Positions 30,011 through 43,421 of a stretch of DNA of 64,000 nucleotides are shown piece after piece (the first letter of the stretch is position 1; each line of letters opens with the position of its first letter). Under the pieces are notes generated by a model. That model was not told where the DNA came from and made no database searches. It saw only the letters and a program-made list of their open reading frames with translations. The stretch comes from Mermis nigrescens (Eukaryota; Nematoda; Enoplea; Mermithida; Mermithidae): positions 186,001 through 250,000 of the forward strand of contig JAVLUZ010000146.1 of NCBI GenBank assembly GCA_036768485.1, written 5' to 3'. The position numbers were made by a program, and so were the translations under genes.

Positions 30011-30606
30011 ATTGGGTACTAGCAAAGAAATGCTACGATGGAAAAAAAGGACGAATATACATGGGACTACTCATCAATACGGACATAATAGGAGAGCACT
30101 AGGAAAAAGTTACCTATGTTCGCCTGTAAAAGTTGTAAGAATCCACTAAAAATAAGACTTCCGCTAAAGAACGCAAAAAATCGAAGTATATTGTGCGGCT
30201 TCTGAAAAAGCGTGCCATCACAAAACATCGTTCATTGGCTTAGAAAAAGAAATAATTAATAAGCTTTGATGTTTTTTTTAAATTGATTCATTTTCTCATC
30301 AGTATTAAAGTTCTCTTTCAATATATAACCAATTCTAGTTAATCGTCAATGGCTTCATAAATGGATTATGACAAGCACACCATCTTGTTACTTGGCTGCC
30401 CCAAAGCAATGCCTGCCATGCTAGCGTAAGAATGCACATTATGTCGTTTTTTGAAGAATGATCGCGTCTTCTCTAGGAATAAGCTAAGATTCTAACAACT
30501 TTCACAGGCATGCAGGTAAGTCTTCCCTAGTCTCCTCCTTTTATGCCTTTAATAATGCATAATTCCAAGTATATTCGTCCTTTTTGTTCCATCGGAGCAT
30601 TTTTTT
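30011..30606. mobile_element. Family X terminal hairpin module (copy 2), 0.6 kb
   Basis: The left arm ATTGGGTACTAGCAAAG is followed by GGACGAATATACATGG. The right arm reads CCAAGTATATTCGTCC, then TTCCATCGGAGCATTTTT. It is shorter than the copies at 34283 and 57884. Confidence 0.7.
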
Positions 30607-32054
30607 AAATAAAAATCTGAACGACTTATGAATCGGTATACTCCAGGATTTATTTTTTCAAACTTTTTTTGTTGTTCAGACTACTTTATTGCGCTGCAGC
30701 TCATTTTATAGCTGTTCGCGTGAGTCGCTGTGCTCGCCATATAGAAAGTACTAGGGCCTGGTTCCAATATGTTGAGTATTATGCCTAACTTCAATGTTTA
30801 AACATACATTGCCAATTTTAAGCCTGGTTTAAGCCTAGCTTAAGCCAGGCTTAAACCTGGCCACGTACTTTAAAAATTAAGGTCAGATTTAAACCTGACT
30901 ATATGCCTAAAGATATTGAGACCCGGCCTAGTACTCATCAACAATTATCACTTCTTCGAAAAATAAATCCTGGTATTGTATGATTACAGTGCATAGCATA
31001 TAATCAGCTGCGTCAGAATATTTAAGACTGGCAACAGAAGAACTCAACTTTTTTAAATAGTTTTACTGTGTCACGGCTATAAATTTTGAGAAAAAAACAA
31101 TCATTAACATGAGTGACTATGTCGATCTTTAATGCACGTCAACTAAACTGCAAGTTAATAGAAGCGATCGTCGACACACACAGCTAATCCGTAAAAAGTA
31201 ATACTCCAAGACCAAAGTTCTTCCATGTCAACGAAAGTTGAAAAAGTGGGCGGAATCCGAGCTTATCCTTAAGTTTCCTCTTTCCTAGCATTAGGTCTTG
31301 ATGCTTTGAAGTTGCATCATTTAAACACTAGATAGGTGGAGTCTAAATGCAACTCATATATTAACTTTGTTAGTGATATTATTCAAAGCATGTTTGAAAG
31401 GATTGTGGGCAATACAGTAGGCAGAAATCAGTTAAATAGCTGAGAAATTACGGTGGGTATTCGGAAGATAAAAATATGTCACTTGGAACTTGGAAAATTA
31501 ATATGTGTCTGATTTTTGGAGTTCAAATGGCTTTTCTAACAGAATTTTCGGTGTCATTTGCTTTTCGGACAAAAGCAATTAGAGATTGAGTTTCAGCATA
31601 TTTCTAATTGAGGTTCTATATGGTTTCAATATGAGATGAATATATTTGATATAATTCGTATGCTAAGTGATATCTAAGGGTAAGTTTTATGCTTAGCATA
31701 ATGTATGGTAAGTGAAACAAGAGTTTTATTCAACTATTTCTGGTTGGAATGTGTTTGTTACTCCAAGGCTTGGGCAAAAAATAAGACAATAGTTTGTCTT
31801 TATGATTGATAAGCTTTTAACAATTAGGGAGAATGGAAGTTAATATAATATATCAGAAATCGGCAAACGCGATAAAAGAATATAAATTTCAAACGCGACT
31901 ACAGAATGATTAAAGCTAATAAATAACGCTATTTCTATGATAAACTACGAATCGTTTCTAAAGATACAAATTCTATTCAAACACTACACATTAAACTATC
32001 ATCTAGATTGAATCAAGATAATATCGTCATACGTGACACGTTCCTTCTACAATT
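30607..32054. other. Noncoding stretch with a nested small TIR element
   Basis: A 175-bp element at 30754-30928 has ends GGGCCTGGTTCCAATAT and ATATTGAGACCCGGCC, flanked by TA on each side. It lies inside a larger inverted repeat, CCAGGATTTATTTTT at 30643 and AAAAATAAATCCTGG at 30960, suggesting one small transposon inside another. 30990-32054 shows no recognisable gene. The LTR of the adjacent gypsy remnant may lie near 31900 but was not identified. Confidence 0.5.
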
Positions 32055-34282
32055 TCAAACTTCCTCGTTTGATACTAGTTTGTTAATTTGTCGTCTCAAA
32101 TTGTAAGAGTGTTTCGGAGTTGCAATCATTTCTTTCTTCTTAACTTGAGATGTTCCTTGTCCGTCTCCATCTATCCCAATTGTCTCACGTCCCATTCGAG
32201 CTTTGGATTTTTGCGTACGATTTATGTGAACCGTCTGAACCATTCCTTTCCCGATCACACTTGTAATATTTGGATGATTTATCTTTATGATTTGAAAAAG
32301 ACCATTATAAAGTGGTTGCAATTTTTTCGGTATTCCGTGCTTGAATGTTTTGTTCTCAAGTAAGTTTAAATCTACTTTGTATTGGGTATCATTCACTTTG
32401 GTATCGTAAGTTTTTCTACATTTTTCCTGTGAAGCTTCTATCTATTTCTGAATTTTATTTATTGCTTTAGTAAAATGCTTTTTGACTTCTTTGTCATAGG
32501 TTTCTGTGTGAACAAGGTAAAATGGCTTTTTATAATTCAGGGTTCTATCTATCGGTAATTTTGGAACTCTACCAAAAATGAGTTTGTAGGGGCTATGATT
32601 AGTGGATTCATTAATGTGTATGTTCGACGCAAAAACTGTGTATAGCAAATGCCTATCTCAGTCCATAGGGTTTTGCTCAGAATATATATTGAATTCTAGT
32701 TGTCAGTGTTTGATTTGCTCTCTCTACTTCCCCATTCGCCATAGGATGGTATGTACTAGTATGTATTTTTCTTGTATTGCTAATTTTTGTAATTTTCTGC
32801 ATTAAATGGTAAGTAAAATCAGATCCTCTATCTGATTTTAGAATATCAGGAGCACCATGCCGGCATATTATCTGTGTAACAAACAATTCTACAATCGCTT
32901 GTGCTGCGATGTTTGGAGTAGAAAAAGCCACAATATATGTCGTTAAATAATCGATAAATACGACTATGAATCGATTTCCGGATTCCATTAAGTTGAGCGG
33001 GCCCATACAATCTACGGCGATTCTTTTGAAAGGGCCTGTGCATGCAATGGGTTTCAACTTAGCAATAATTTTTTTCTTGTTGCCTCATTCTTTTGCACAT
33101 TTATCGCATGTACTGCAATAATTAATAATATCTTGATGCATTGTTTTCCAGTAATATTCCTGACTAAGTAACTGAATTGTCTTGCGTGGACCAAAATGCC
33201 TAGCAAGTTCAGGGTGATGATGAGTAAATTTTATCTGTTTTCGTAAGCTTTTTGGTATCGTTATTAGTTTACATTCATTTTTATCAATCTTATAAAGAAT
33301 TTATATATTTTCCGTTAATTTAGTCTTGATTTGCATAATTTCTTCATCATAATTTTGCAAATCGCATGTATTAATATTAGTTTCATTGTCATTTATGGCA
33401 TTCACTGCTTCATAATTTAATATATTCGTCCTTTGATTATTTTCATTTCCGATTTCTTTCATTTCGTTTTCATCTATATCATAGTACAAATTGTGAAATG
33501 AATTCGGAAGACGTGAGAGACTATCAGCATTCTAATTTTTTGCTCCTTTGCATGGTTGTACATTGATTTTTATACCAGCTTACGCTAAGCCCCACCTAGA
33601 AATTCTGGCTGAGGGCTCTTTCCTCTAATATAGCCTCAACATCCATGTGGTCTGTCTCTACTATAACTTCCTGCTGGTATAAATATGGTCTAAAATATTT
33701 AATGAACTCGACTACAGCTACAGTTTCGAGCTCAAAGACAGGATAATTTTTTCTGCCGACTTCAATGTTCGACTTGCATATGCAATCGGGTGTTCTAGCC
33801 CATTTTCGTGTACTTTTGGTAAAACCATCCCAATATCTTGTTAGGATGCGTCTGTTTGTAGAATGAAAATTTTTTGAAAATTAGGATGTGCTAAAGTCGG
33901 TGGATTAGTTAATTTCTCTTTGAGAATTTTGAATGCTTGATCTTGATCTTCTTCCCGAGTATATTTCGATATTTTTCTTAATTGTTTATTAAGCGATTCA
34001 ACTATTCTTGAGCAGTTTTCAAAAAATTTTCGATAATAAGATATGATTCCGAGAAATGATTCAATTTCTTTTATGCTCGTAGGTCTTCGCATTGTTTTTA
34101 TTGCTTTAATTTTTCGTTCATCAGGTGATATTCCTTTGGCTGACATTTGATAGCAAAGATAATTTGCTTCATCGAAACAGAATTTTTATTTTGATAAACG
34201 CAGCTTCATTTCTCCTTCATATAACTTGTTTAGTAATATATCAAGTCTTTCAATCATTTCTGGATAGTCACGCACGAATATA
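32055..34282 (-). pseudogene. Second Ty3/gypsy pol remnant (RT end, RNase H, integrase)
   Basis: Read right to left: end of reverse transcriptase and connection (SFLGIISYYRKFFENCSR at about 34060-34005), RNase H TDAS near 33850 followed by a stop, a decayed RNase H remainder, integrase zinc-binding residues (CSTCDKC) at about 33110, and an integrase core with AVDCMGPL, KSDRGSDF and GEVERANQTL at 33057-32677. C-terminal parts follow at 32648-32442 and 32396-32055. Multiple stops and frameshifts break it. It differs in sequence from the 672-8440 element and shows no PWWP or exonuclease region. Its 5' part is cut at about 34282 by a family X hairpin module. LTRs were not found. Confidence 0.88.
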
Positions 34283-35068
34283 AGTACACTAGCAAAGAAA
34301 AATGCTCCGTTGGAACAAAAGAGATGAATATACTTGGAATTGTGGATTGTTAAGGATGTAAAAGGAGGGGACTAGGAAAATGCTACCTAAAATCGCAAAA
34401 TCTGATAAAAATCACACTTTCTCTAAGCAACGCAAGACATCGAGGTATATTCTGCGGCCAATACGTTAAAATAAATATTTAACCATAAAAATGATTGAAA
34501 AAGCAGCACATTAGCTATGCAGTAGCTATGGGAAATGATATTGAGTAACAGTCTTTCTAAGCCAATTGAATGAAATAGCAAACATCGATGTATCCAAGAC
34601 AATTGAAGAATTGTTGGTTCAAAACAATAGGAAACGCGTAAGTTGGCTTGAGACAGACTAAATGTTTGGTACACTAGCTTGCCCGTTACGATTGTGTGCA
34701 GTAATCAATCGGCCCCTGCTTTGCTTGCTATAATGCTCATACCAAAATAAAACAACTCTGAATACAATATAACGTAGTTTTCTATCAGCGTTGCCACTCG
34801 CAAGCAATTAAAAAAAGTAAACATCGTAGATTTCGTTTATACGCTCTTATCTGAAACTTTGAAAATTATTTGAAAAAGACACTTTTTCAGAGGCCGCAAA
34901 ATATACTTCGATTTTTTTGAGTTGCTTAGAGAAAGTGCGATTTTTAGCAGATTTTGCGACTTTAGGTAGCTTTTTCCTAGTCCCCTCCTTTTACATTCTT
35001 AATAATCCACAATTCCAAGTATATTCATCTTTTTTGTTCCATCGTAGCATTTTTCTTTGCTAGTACCC
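34283..35068. mobile_element. Family X terminal hairpin module (copy 3), 0.79 kb
   Basis: Inverted arms of about 190 bp each. The outer part is around GCTAGTACCC/GTACACTAGC, then AAAAGGAGGGGACTAGGAAA, then GGCCGCAAAATATACTTCGA toward the centre. The inner sequence contains an AGCTATGCAGTAGCTATGGG block shared with 55060 and, inverted, 39760. Confidence 0.8.
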
Positions 35069-35975
35069 TGTTTTCAATTAGAATGATTTGAGTACAATAG
35101 TCGGTAAACACATAGAGTAACATGCCACAATAATGACTACAGTCCCAGAACGCGGTAAACAATATTGTTCTTAACATCAGCATAATCCTTTTTAAACAAG
35201 ACAACTTTACATTATTTGAAAAGATCAAAGTTTTTCAGCATAAGTCGTACGCGAATATCAAGTGTAAGGAACACAAACGCTCAGATTTGGATAGTAAAAT
35301 AAATTTGTAGTATAAACTACATATTAACAACAAACGAATAGTGCAAACTTCACACAACTACTAGGTGTAGAGAAAATTAACAGTCAGATTCCCAATTCTG
35401 ATTTTACGCAGAAGATTTTGAAAAAAATTTAGCTTCCGCAAGGCTCTAGAACTAAAGTGAATAAGCAGTGTAAACTTTACAGAAGCACAGAGTGTAAAGA
35501 AAATTTCAGTCGGATTCGTAATTCTGATATTACTCTGATATTACGATCAACATTTCATATGAAAAAATTAAGTCTAAACAATGGCCCGAGGACAAATAGA
35601 TATCAGATGTAAACCACTTTACACCACTATTGAGTGCAAACAAAGTGGCCTATCACATTTGGTTTCTGGTTAATTTTTAGACTTGAGATTATGTTCAGAC
35701 TCATAACCCAGAATTTGGCAGAAAAAAACAGAAACACGTTTAACTCCCCATTTTTTGGCTTTACACCTCCTTGAAAAGCTAAATATTGATGCAAACAAAC
35801 GCAATTTGCTGTGACGCCTTCCCCTTAAAAAGTACTTTATTTTCATCCAATTCAACCTCGCCCGACTTCTGAACAGAGAAAGTGGCGAACAAAGACAAAC
35901 ACGTATTTTCAACTGTCCACATTCGGTTTGGGTTAGTTTGTAAGCTAGCAAAATTTTTCCGGCAAATTTTTCCAT
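34283..35975 (-). mobile_element. Family X composite repeat, copy 3 (inverted, truncated)
   Basis: Hairpin module 34283-35068 (arms with ACTAGCAAAGAAAAATGCTC and GAGCATTT..TTTGCTAGTACCC), spacer to 35230, 130-bp units 35230-35650 (AGTGTAAACTTTACAGAAG near 35463), then one or two 185-bp units to about 35975 (CGACTTCTGAACAGAG). The start block is missing. Confidence 0.7.
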
Positions 35976-36977
35976 AAGCTAGCGAAATTTTTCCGGCAAA
36001 ATAATTTCATTTAAGAATCATCTATTCGAAACGCTTAATTCATTGAAATCCGTGCAAAGATTAACTTAATCTTAAAAACGGCCATTTCATTGAAAGCAAT
36101 CTTCAGTGTATAAGAGGTGTACTTGCTTTTGCTTGCACTCTATGCTGTAATTACATAATATCATTTGACTTGCACTGATTTTTCTGAACATCGGTTAAAT
36201 TTCAATAGTTTATAGTATTTATTTTTTATCAGTACCTAAAGATCTAGAGCTTAGGTGCATAAACGAGCCAAATTTGTCATTTTGCCGGAAAACGGGCGTG
36301 CAGAATAACAATTTGATTTTTTAGACCAAAAATCCACAATTTTGGAATTTATGCACTCACAAAAAATAAACAAAGCCGAAAAAATCCACTCCAGCCCTTG
36401 CCCAACCTCTGTGTTTCTGAAAACAAACTTTCTTTATGTTGTTGTAAACCTGTACCTTCGGATTAACTTTGATGAAGTTCAAAGCAAGAAATGAGTCTAT
36501 GCTTTCATCAAAAGGATTGAATGTAGGTACAGAAGGTTTAAGTAACCACTACCTAAAACGCAAGCAGTGCACTCCAGTCATTCAATAACGCACTACGGAG
36601 ATAATTTTAGTATAGCTAGGGCTACTTTAACACGAGCAAGAAAACACCTAGTTACCTAAGTAGGCTAGGTATAAAAACTTCAGTCAAAAACCAAGGAGTT
36701 TCGGTAACAAGGAACCAAAGTATTTGACGAACAAAAATACGCGTTTTGTTTAATATAAAAACATAAAAATATTTAAAAACCTATTATCCAAAAATTCTGT
36801 CATTACCAACCCTTTTCAGATCACCAGGTCAGTATCCAAGGAGAAAGAGTGGCAAGTGCCCTCCACCCAAAACGAAAATTGCGAATAATTTTTTCATTTA
36901 CCTCCTTTGCTTTTTTTAGCTAAAAAATGGCAAAAATTTTCGGCGCTTCGCATCGAATTTTAGAATCATCATGTATA
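35976..36977. other. No gene recognised
   Basis: AT-rich noncoding DNA between family X copies 3 and 4. It has short C-rich patches (GTGCCCTCCACCC near 36855) resembling decayed MITE sequence and no frame with a motif. Confidence 0.45.
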
Positions 36978-39900
36978 TAGATAGAGCCTTAGCACGTACC
37001 TATAATATACTTGCGCCCCCCCCTAAAAATTGACTACTCCCGTACAGCTGTAACGAGACACTTCTGTATTGTGCAGTTTTTTTGAAAGATAGATAATATA
37101 AAAATTCGCTGCCCATTTTGTTTTCAAAGTCAGTGCCTGGTGTGTGAAGAGCGTTTAAACTTTTACTGTAACGTAATAACATAGTTTTTTAAATTTTGGT
37201 CAGCGACACGACTTATCAAACTCAATTTTGCATTCCATGACGTCTGGCTTTTTTGAATATTAATAATGTATTAATCCTCAAAGACACTTTTTATTTTTTT
37301 CAGAAAACTGACTTACTTCCAGAGTGGAAGTGTAAAAGAGTGTAAGAATCTAAGGTAGAAAAAACACATTTTCGTCGAGTTTTGGACTTGTTTATGACTG
37401 CCAAATTTGTTGCATAAGAGTCCCCTCAATACCTATCTAGGGAAATGTACTACGGATCAAGGGCTAACGATGAATTTTGTTTGAAGTCAAAGCCGGCGTA
37501 GTCCTGGCAGTTTAAAGTTCACACTCTGGTGATGGACGAAAAAAGGTGTCTTTACCTTCTTTTACTTTGCCAACCGCTCCGGTCATGAATTGGGAAGTAG
37601 TAAGTACTATGAAATTAAGTACGTCTCAAGACTTACACATCACATTTGGGCACTTCTTCAAACTCAATAGAGATTTACTTCCAGGGGTGCAAAGTTTAAA
37701 TTCTGAGGTAGGAATGAGGCGTAAATTCAGGGGTAAAAAACATGTCTTTGATCCTTTTTTGTTTGTCAACTAATGCAATTATGAGTTTTAAGGAATTTAT
37801 TCCAATAGAATTGTACTACGGCTTAAGGGCTACTATCTGCTTACCAACAAACTTTGTTGAACTCAATGCGGAGTTAGATCTAAGAGTTTAAACTTTACAC
37901 TCTAATGGCTGGTGTAAGAAATGGGTTGTAAGATTTCTCCGCCAACTTCTCCGATCAGAAGTCGGGATAAATTGAAAAGAAAAATAATAAAATACATTAC
38001 ATGGGCTACACGTTGCAGCAAACCGCGTTTAAAAAACCTCAATACTGAGTTACTTATGGTTATGTGTAAAGTTCGAAATCGGAGGGGTGTAACATTGTGC
38101 GAAAAAAACATATTTTTTAATATTTTAATTCGTCAATATGTCAAATGTTTTGCGGAACAGAAATTCTATACACACAAATGCAATACGATTAGAAGGCTGC
38201 AAAATAGCTCTTAAGGAATTTCTTTACACTTCATGAAGAGTTAGATTCAGATTTTTGAAGTTGTCAATGTGCTGGATAATGGAAAAATACGTTTTTGTCC
38301 CTTTTTTAGTTCACCACTTTCTCCGTTTAGAGGTCGGAATAAGTCGAATAAAATTAAAATAAAGCAATTTATGAGGGATACACGTCAAAGCTGATTGCGT
38401 TTGATTATATCAATATTTAGCTTTTTCAGGAGGTGTGAAGTCGAACAATTGGGGTGTTAAACGTATTTATGTCTTGTTTTTTTCCGACCAACTCCTCCGC
38501 TTATGAGTCTGGGCATGATCACAAGTCTATAAATGTCCCAGATGTCAAACGTCATATGTCAGTTGGGTGCGTTTATTTACACTCAACAGTGGTGTACATC
38601 TAACATTTGTTTTTCTTCCGACCATTGAAGAGTTAATTTTTTTATAAGTATTGATCATAATATCAGAGTAATATCAGAATAATAAATCCCGAATCCGACT
38701 GAAATCTTCTTTATACGCTAAGGTTGTGTGAAGTTTACACTGAAAATTAACTTTAGTTTAGAGCATAGTGAATGCTCAATCTTTTCAAAATGTTATATTC
38801 AACGTCAGAATTACGAATATGACTGTTAGTTTTCTCTACAACCAGTAGTTGTGTTAAGTTTACACTATTTGATGTGTAGCAATTACACTACAAATTTATT
38901 TTACTTCCAGAGTGCTACAAAACGTAAATTTATTTTCAAAATATATTCCGTGAGAATACGATTATAAATCTGACTGTATGTTTTCTTTACACTTATTACT
39001 TGTGTAAACCTTTACTCAAGATTAACTTTAGTTTAAGAGCATTTAAGACGCTCAATTTGTTTCAAAATGTTCCATGTAACGTCAGGAATGCGAATCTGAG
39101 TGTGAGTGTTCTTTACACCCAGTAGTTGCGTACAGTTATTGCTGAAAACATTTGATCTGTTTAAATAAGGTAATTTTGTCTTCTTTAAAGAAGATAATGC
39201 TGATATTCAGAACAATATTGTTTTCCGCGTTCTTGGACTGCTGTCATTATTGCGGCGTGTTACTGTATGTGTTTACTGACTGATTTACTCAAAAAATTAT
39301 GAATTATTAAGGATGTAAAAGGAGGGGACTAGGAGAATGCTCCTATGTACATAGAAGTATATTCTGTGGCCTCTGAAAAAATTAATCGTATTTAAATAAT
39401 TATCAGCGTAAAAGTATTTAAAGAAGGTCAATTTTTCAGAGGCCGCAGAATATAGAATATATTTAGTGCCTTTTGTAAATTGCTTGCATATTGCAAAGCT
39501 CACTTGCTTCGTATTGTGACTAAAAGTAAATGGAATTGTATTTAAAGATTTTTATCTTGTTATCATAAGCATTTAATCAAACGTAGCGTCAATTGATTAG
39601 CTCATACAATCGTCGCGGGCTTGCAAATGTACCTACATATAGTCTCTTTCGAGTAAGCTTACGCGTAAATTTCTTTGATTGTCTGGATTGCATTGATATT
39701 TGCTATTTCATAAAATTGGCTTGCAAAGCTGTTCCTGATTTACTCCATCTAGTTTCCCATAGCTACTGCATAGCTAGCATGCTTCTTTTTCAATCGGTTT
39801 TTGGTTGAATAGTTTATTTCAATCTGCAGGCCGCAGAATATACTTCGATTTTTCGCGTTGGTTAGAGGACTGATTTATTACAGTTTTTGCGACTTTAGGC

Positions 39901-40014
39901 ATATACTCGTACTTAGGAGCTTTTTTCTAGTCCCCTCCTGTTACATCCTTAACATAATCCCAAGTAAATTCGTCTTTTCCGTTCCATCGGAGCATTTTTC
40001 CTTGCCAGTTATTA
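36978..40014 (+). mobile_element. Family X composite repeat, copy 4 (uninterrupted reference copy)
   Basis: Start block with AGCACGTACCTATAATATAC at 36993 and ACTTCTGTATTGTGCAG near 37060. The stretch AAATTTTGGTCAGCGACAC at 37190-37208 is the uninterrupted counterpart of the Harbinger insertion site in copy 2. 185-bp units 37300-38540, transition with ACTCAACAGTGGTGTA (38580), 130-bp units 38640-39170, spacer to 39300, hairpin module 39301-40014 whose left arm lacks its outer 60 bp. Confidence 0.75.
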
Positions 40015-40695
40015 CCTACTTAGTCCCAAACGCACGGTCTCATATGCCCACGTGTGGCTGCGAGAATGTCATTTTATTCTCAATATTGGTTAAGAACTTC
40101 TTTTCATGCCCTGAACCGGCAAACTGAATTCATGTGAATTTTCCTGACTGGTTTTATCTATCTCTCCTATAAAATAGTCTAAAAATTAATTTTTTAACCG
40201 TTTTGCTTAAGAACAATTAAAATCTAGGCTATGCAGCTGATCATAAAAAAGGATTTCCTTTGAATAATTCTCTAACAAATCGGTTCGAATACTAATCATA
40301 GTTTTCATGATTATTATTGATAGCCAAATACCTGCTATAACCAGCAAAAAGTGAATAATAAAAGGTGCTTACTTGAATTTTCAATTTTCACGATAAGTAT
40401 TATTCCTTTTATTTATATATTCAATTTGGATTGTACTCTATTCAAATCGACCCAATAGAATTTATTCTTTTATATTTTCTGCTGCATGCCTAAATACATT
40501 TAATGATCATTAAAATAATAAAGCATACGTGATAAATACTATGGAAATGTTATAAAACCGAGCGGAAAAATGCCTGCATTCAAATCTCATTGATTTACTA
40601 TTGAAAACTGTTTTTTTAATTTATTTCATTCAACATAAATACGATGCGGAGTTGCAATAAAAACGAATCGCCTGTTGTGCATTCTTGGGTAAGAT
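40015..40695. other. No gene recognised
   Basis: AT-rich noncoding sequence with no repeat structure that I could define. Confidence 0.5.
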
Positions 40696-40949
40696 CCACA
40701 CGTGGGCGTGGATGGGTCCGTTTGGTAGTATGTTACCGCAGAAGGCCGAATACCCCAAGAAAGCAAAATATCCTCCAGAATTCAATTTTTGAAATTTTTT
40801 GCTTTTTTTGCAAGTTTTTGATGCCAATGTAAAGAGCTTCATGAGAAACATTAATAAAATGATGTTTTTCGCCATAAAAACAGTTTAAGACCATTTTTTA
40901 ACCTTAAAAACATCTTTACCCCCCAGAATTTAGGTGCTGCCCACCTATG
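40696..40949 (-). mobile_element. hAT MITE (CACACGTGGGC end), 254 bp
   Basis: Reads CACACGTGGGCGTGG at the left and GCTGCCCACCTATG at the right, with AATTCAATTTTTGAAATTTT and TGATGCCAATG inside. Flanks GTAAGATC and GTAGCAAG match poorly, so the target duplication has decayed or the ends are slightly off. Confidence 0.65.
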
Positions 40950-43413
40950 GTAGCAAGCGAATTCTTGGGGTTTGAAGGGTCAAAACTGACGAAAATCGCG
41001 AGAAAGATGCCAAAAAATTTAATTTGTGGGTTCCCGTAATCCTCGGTGCCTATTTTGGATTCTTGGGGTTTTCATACCCCCTCTACTCAGGCCCATGTGT
41101 GCTGTCGTATGCTGAATAGACATGCATGTGCTGTCTTAATTTATGAGCCAGCACAGAGCAACGGAGTTTGAAAAGTCTGGACCCCCAGAATCCTGTTGCA
41201 CTAATGCAGAAACAACTAAATAGTGTTTAGAGCGCGCGCCTTTGGCTACTCAGACAATATTAACAAGATAACTGCGCGAAGCGCCAAAAAATTTCAAAGA
41301 CTATTTGGTGGAATATGCTGAAAAACTTTAGCATCCTGCGTACTGTTCTACGTGGCAACAGCTTCATATGCTAAGAAAGCGCCTGTAGCCAAAAACACGT
41401 TGGACACTTTTAATAAAATGCAGTGCGAAGCGCCGAAAATTGTTGAGATTGTTTATGGACTTGCGCAAAAAAACTCGGAAACTTTTTTGAGAAAAATGAT
41501 GCAAATAAAAGCTAAAAACCTTTGAAAATAAAAAGTTTCGTTCAAAATGCTTAAAATTGACCAGAATCTGTAGATTAGTCCAGTTCTGAAGCTACTCTAG
41601 CATTCATATTAGTTTTTGACGTCATCTTGGCCAAAACAGCTGAATATTTGAGCCCCCTCTATAAAACCGGCATGTTGTGCAAAATGCTTGATTTTTCCTC
41701 GCTTGCGTTTGATATAACGCGATTCGTTTTTATGACTGTTTTAATTTTGATCAAAATTAGCTTTGTAGCCTTTTTACATCAGACAAAAAATATGTTTCTG
41801 TGAGCAGAAAATCATTTGTCAGACTATTGAATTGCGTTGGTCGCTTCGTAACTTTTCAAGCTGACAGTAGTCGACATGGCTTTCATTTTTTTAAAAAGTG
41901 TAAAGTGAATAATCAGCTTATCAGCCAAAAGCTAATCGCAAACAAATCGACGATAAGTTTTTTGCTAGGTTTACACGCTAGTTAAGCGTGTGGAATCTCA
42001 GATTTTAGAGTTAGAATTTCATTAAACAGAATATCAACGATATATGTCTATAAAGGAAACGAATTTACGATGTAAAATTCAAGCTGCATTAATAATTGTT
42101 TCTGATGTCTCTAATGTTATTTTAGGAAAGGACCATTCGGTTGTGGATAAATTTAAAAAGAAACCATAAATTGAGCACACAAATATTTAAAATTTCAACT
42201 GATAAAACAGATTAAAATTTCATCAACTCCCAAAAAAAGTTGCCGAGTCTTTCTGATATGTGATAACGCATGGGCAGCAGACAAATTTTATGTGGTCACA
42301 TTGTGAGGTCATGTTGGTGTAAAACTGAGGAAAATCCCAAAAATAAATTTGCAAAAAGCACAATTGTAGAGGGTCCGCTAGATTATCAGGGAGGGGGTCT
42401 TAAACTCTGACTTAACTATGCTCTTGTGTTAATGCTTTTCTTTTCTTCATTCGCCCCTAATTTAGTGTTTTTTAAGCAAATCAGTACAGAAACAACGATG
42501 ACTGTTGTCATATCGATTATAAATTTTTTTGTCGCTATTTGCTTGCTGCTATCTTTATCCAGCAGACCGCTAGAAATGAGGTCAACTGCTGGACGACAGG
42601 GCAAGTGAAATAGAGTATACGTTTCGTGAGGTCTGGCTGGACCCACTATACATATATACTTAAATTTCAAAACTATTTTTCGCTTTGTGCGATTTTTTGT
42701 TGCTTATAGATATAATTTGCTGAGAAACGTCAAAAAACAGCTTTTACTTTTATCAGCAATTTTTCGTAACTTTTTTAATCTTGGAAAATCTTTGTATTTT
42801 TTTCAGACTTTAGGTGCTGTCCATTTATAAATTATTACAACAAGACAGACTCATTGGAAGTTTCTTGCATAATATCAAAGCTGGAAAATAACCAATTGTC
42901 ATTAGAACCTAATCAATCTTTCACATCTTATTCGCAAAACAACCTGTTTTCCGATTAAATCCTAAATAAATCATTTATATTGATTTATGATATATGTATC
43001 AAAAAGATTAGCAACGAAAAGCTGCACATTTTAGGTGCAAACATTTACAAGGCTAGTTGTAAAATACATTCATCAGTAGAAGAAACTCCTTGTTGAAGTT
43101 TATTTCACGTCTTCTTCGCTTTTTTGAAAAACAGCGTATTAGCCCTATGACCCACTTTTTGGCATTATTTTGGCCTTTAAAGTTTTTTGGAACCTCACTT
43201 CTGCGCTGCTTTTTGACGACTAAAGTTATAGCTTATGTTTCTTCTACTTGTTACTGAAAATTACCATTCCTTTTGAAATTTGGCCACAAAATGAAACTTA
43301 AGTTCCCGGAAATTTTGACTAATACTCGTAGGTGAGCGGAAGTTATGGGGTATTACCCACTAAAACGTGTAAAATTCCTTATAACGACGTCCTTATATCC
43401 GCTTTTAATTACT
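40950..43413. other. Noncoding stretch with MITE fragments
   Basis: Fragments of the GC-run MITE family occur at about 40960-41110 and 42720-42840 (GACTTTAGGTGCTGTCCATT). The short frames at 41800-41985 and 42416-42670 show no motif. No gene is supported. Confidence 0.45.
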
Positions 43414-43421
43414 TAGTTAAA

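Larger units (their letters stand above)
25249..30606 (+). mobile_element. Family X composite repeat, copy 2, interrupted by Harbinger
   Basis: Order: start block 25249-25475 (AGGTAGTGCGTTAGTGCGTA, then CAGACATTTCTGTACTGTG); Harbinger insertion 25479-28310; start block continued 28314-28410; units of about 185 bp with CCGCTTATGAGTC (28410-29180); units of about 130 bp with GTGTAAGTTTACAC-like dyads (29300-29870); spacer 29870-30010; hairpin module 30011-30606. The same order is seen at 36978-40014. No open gene accounts for it. It looks like a large non-autonomous element built of satellite-like modules. Confidence 0.7.

Noticed and set aside
32055..34282. Second gypsy remnant as another PWWP/exonuclease element
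   Set aside because: Its integrase differs in sequence, and its C-terminal region (32055-32396) shows no PWWP motif and no exonuclease.
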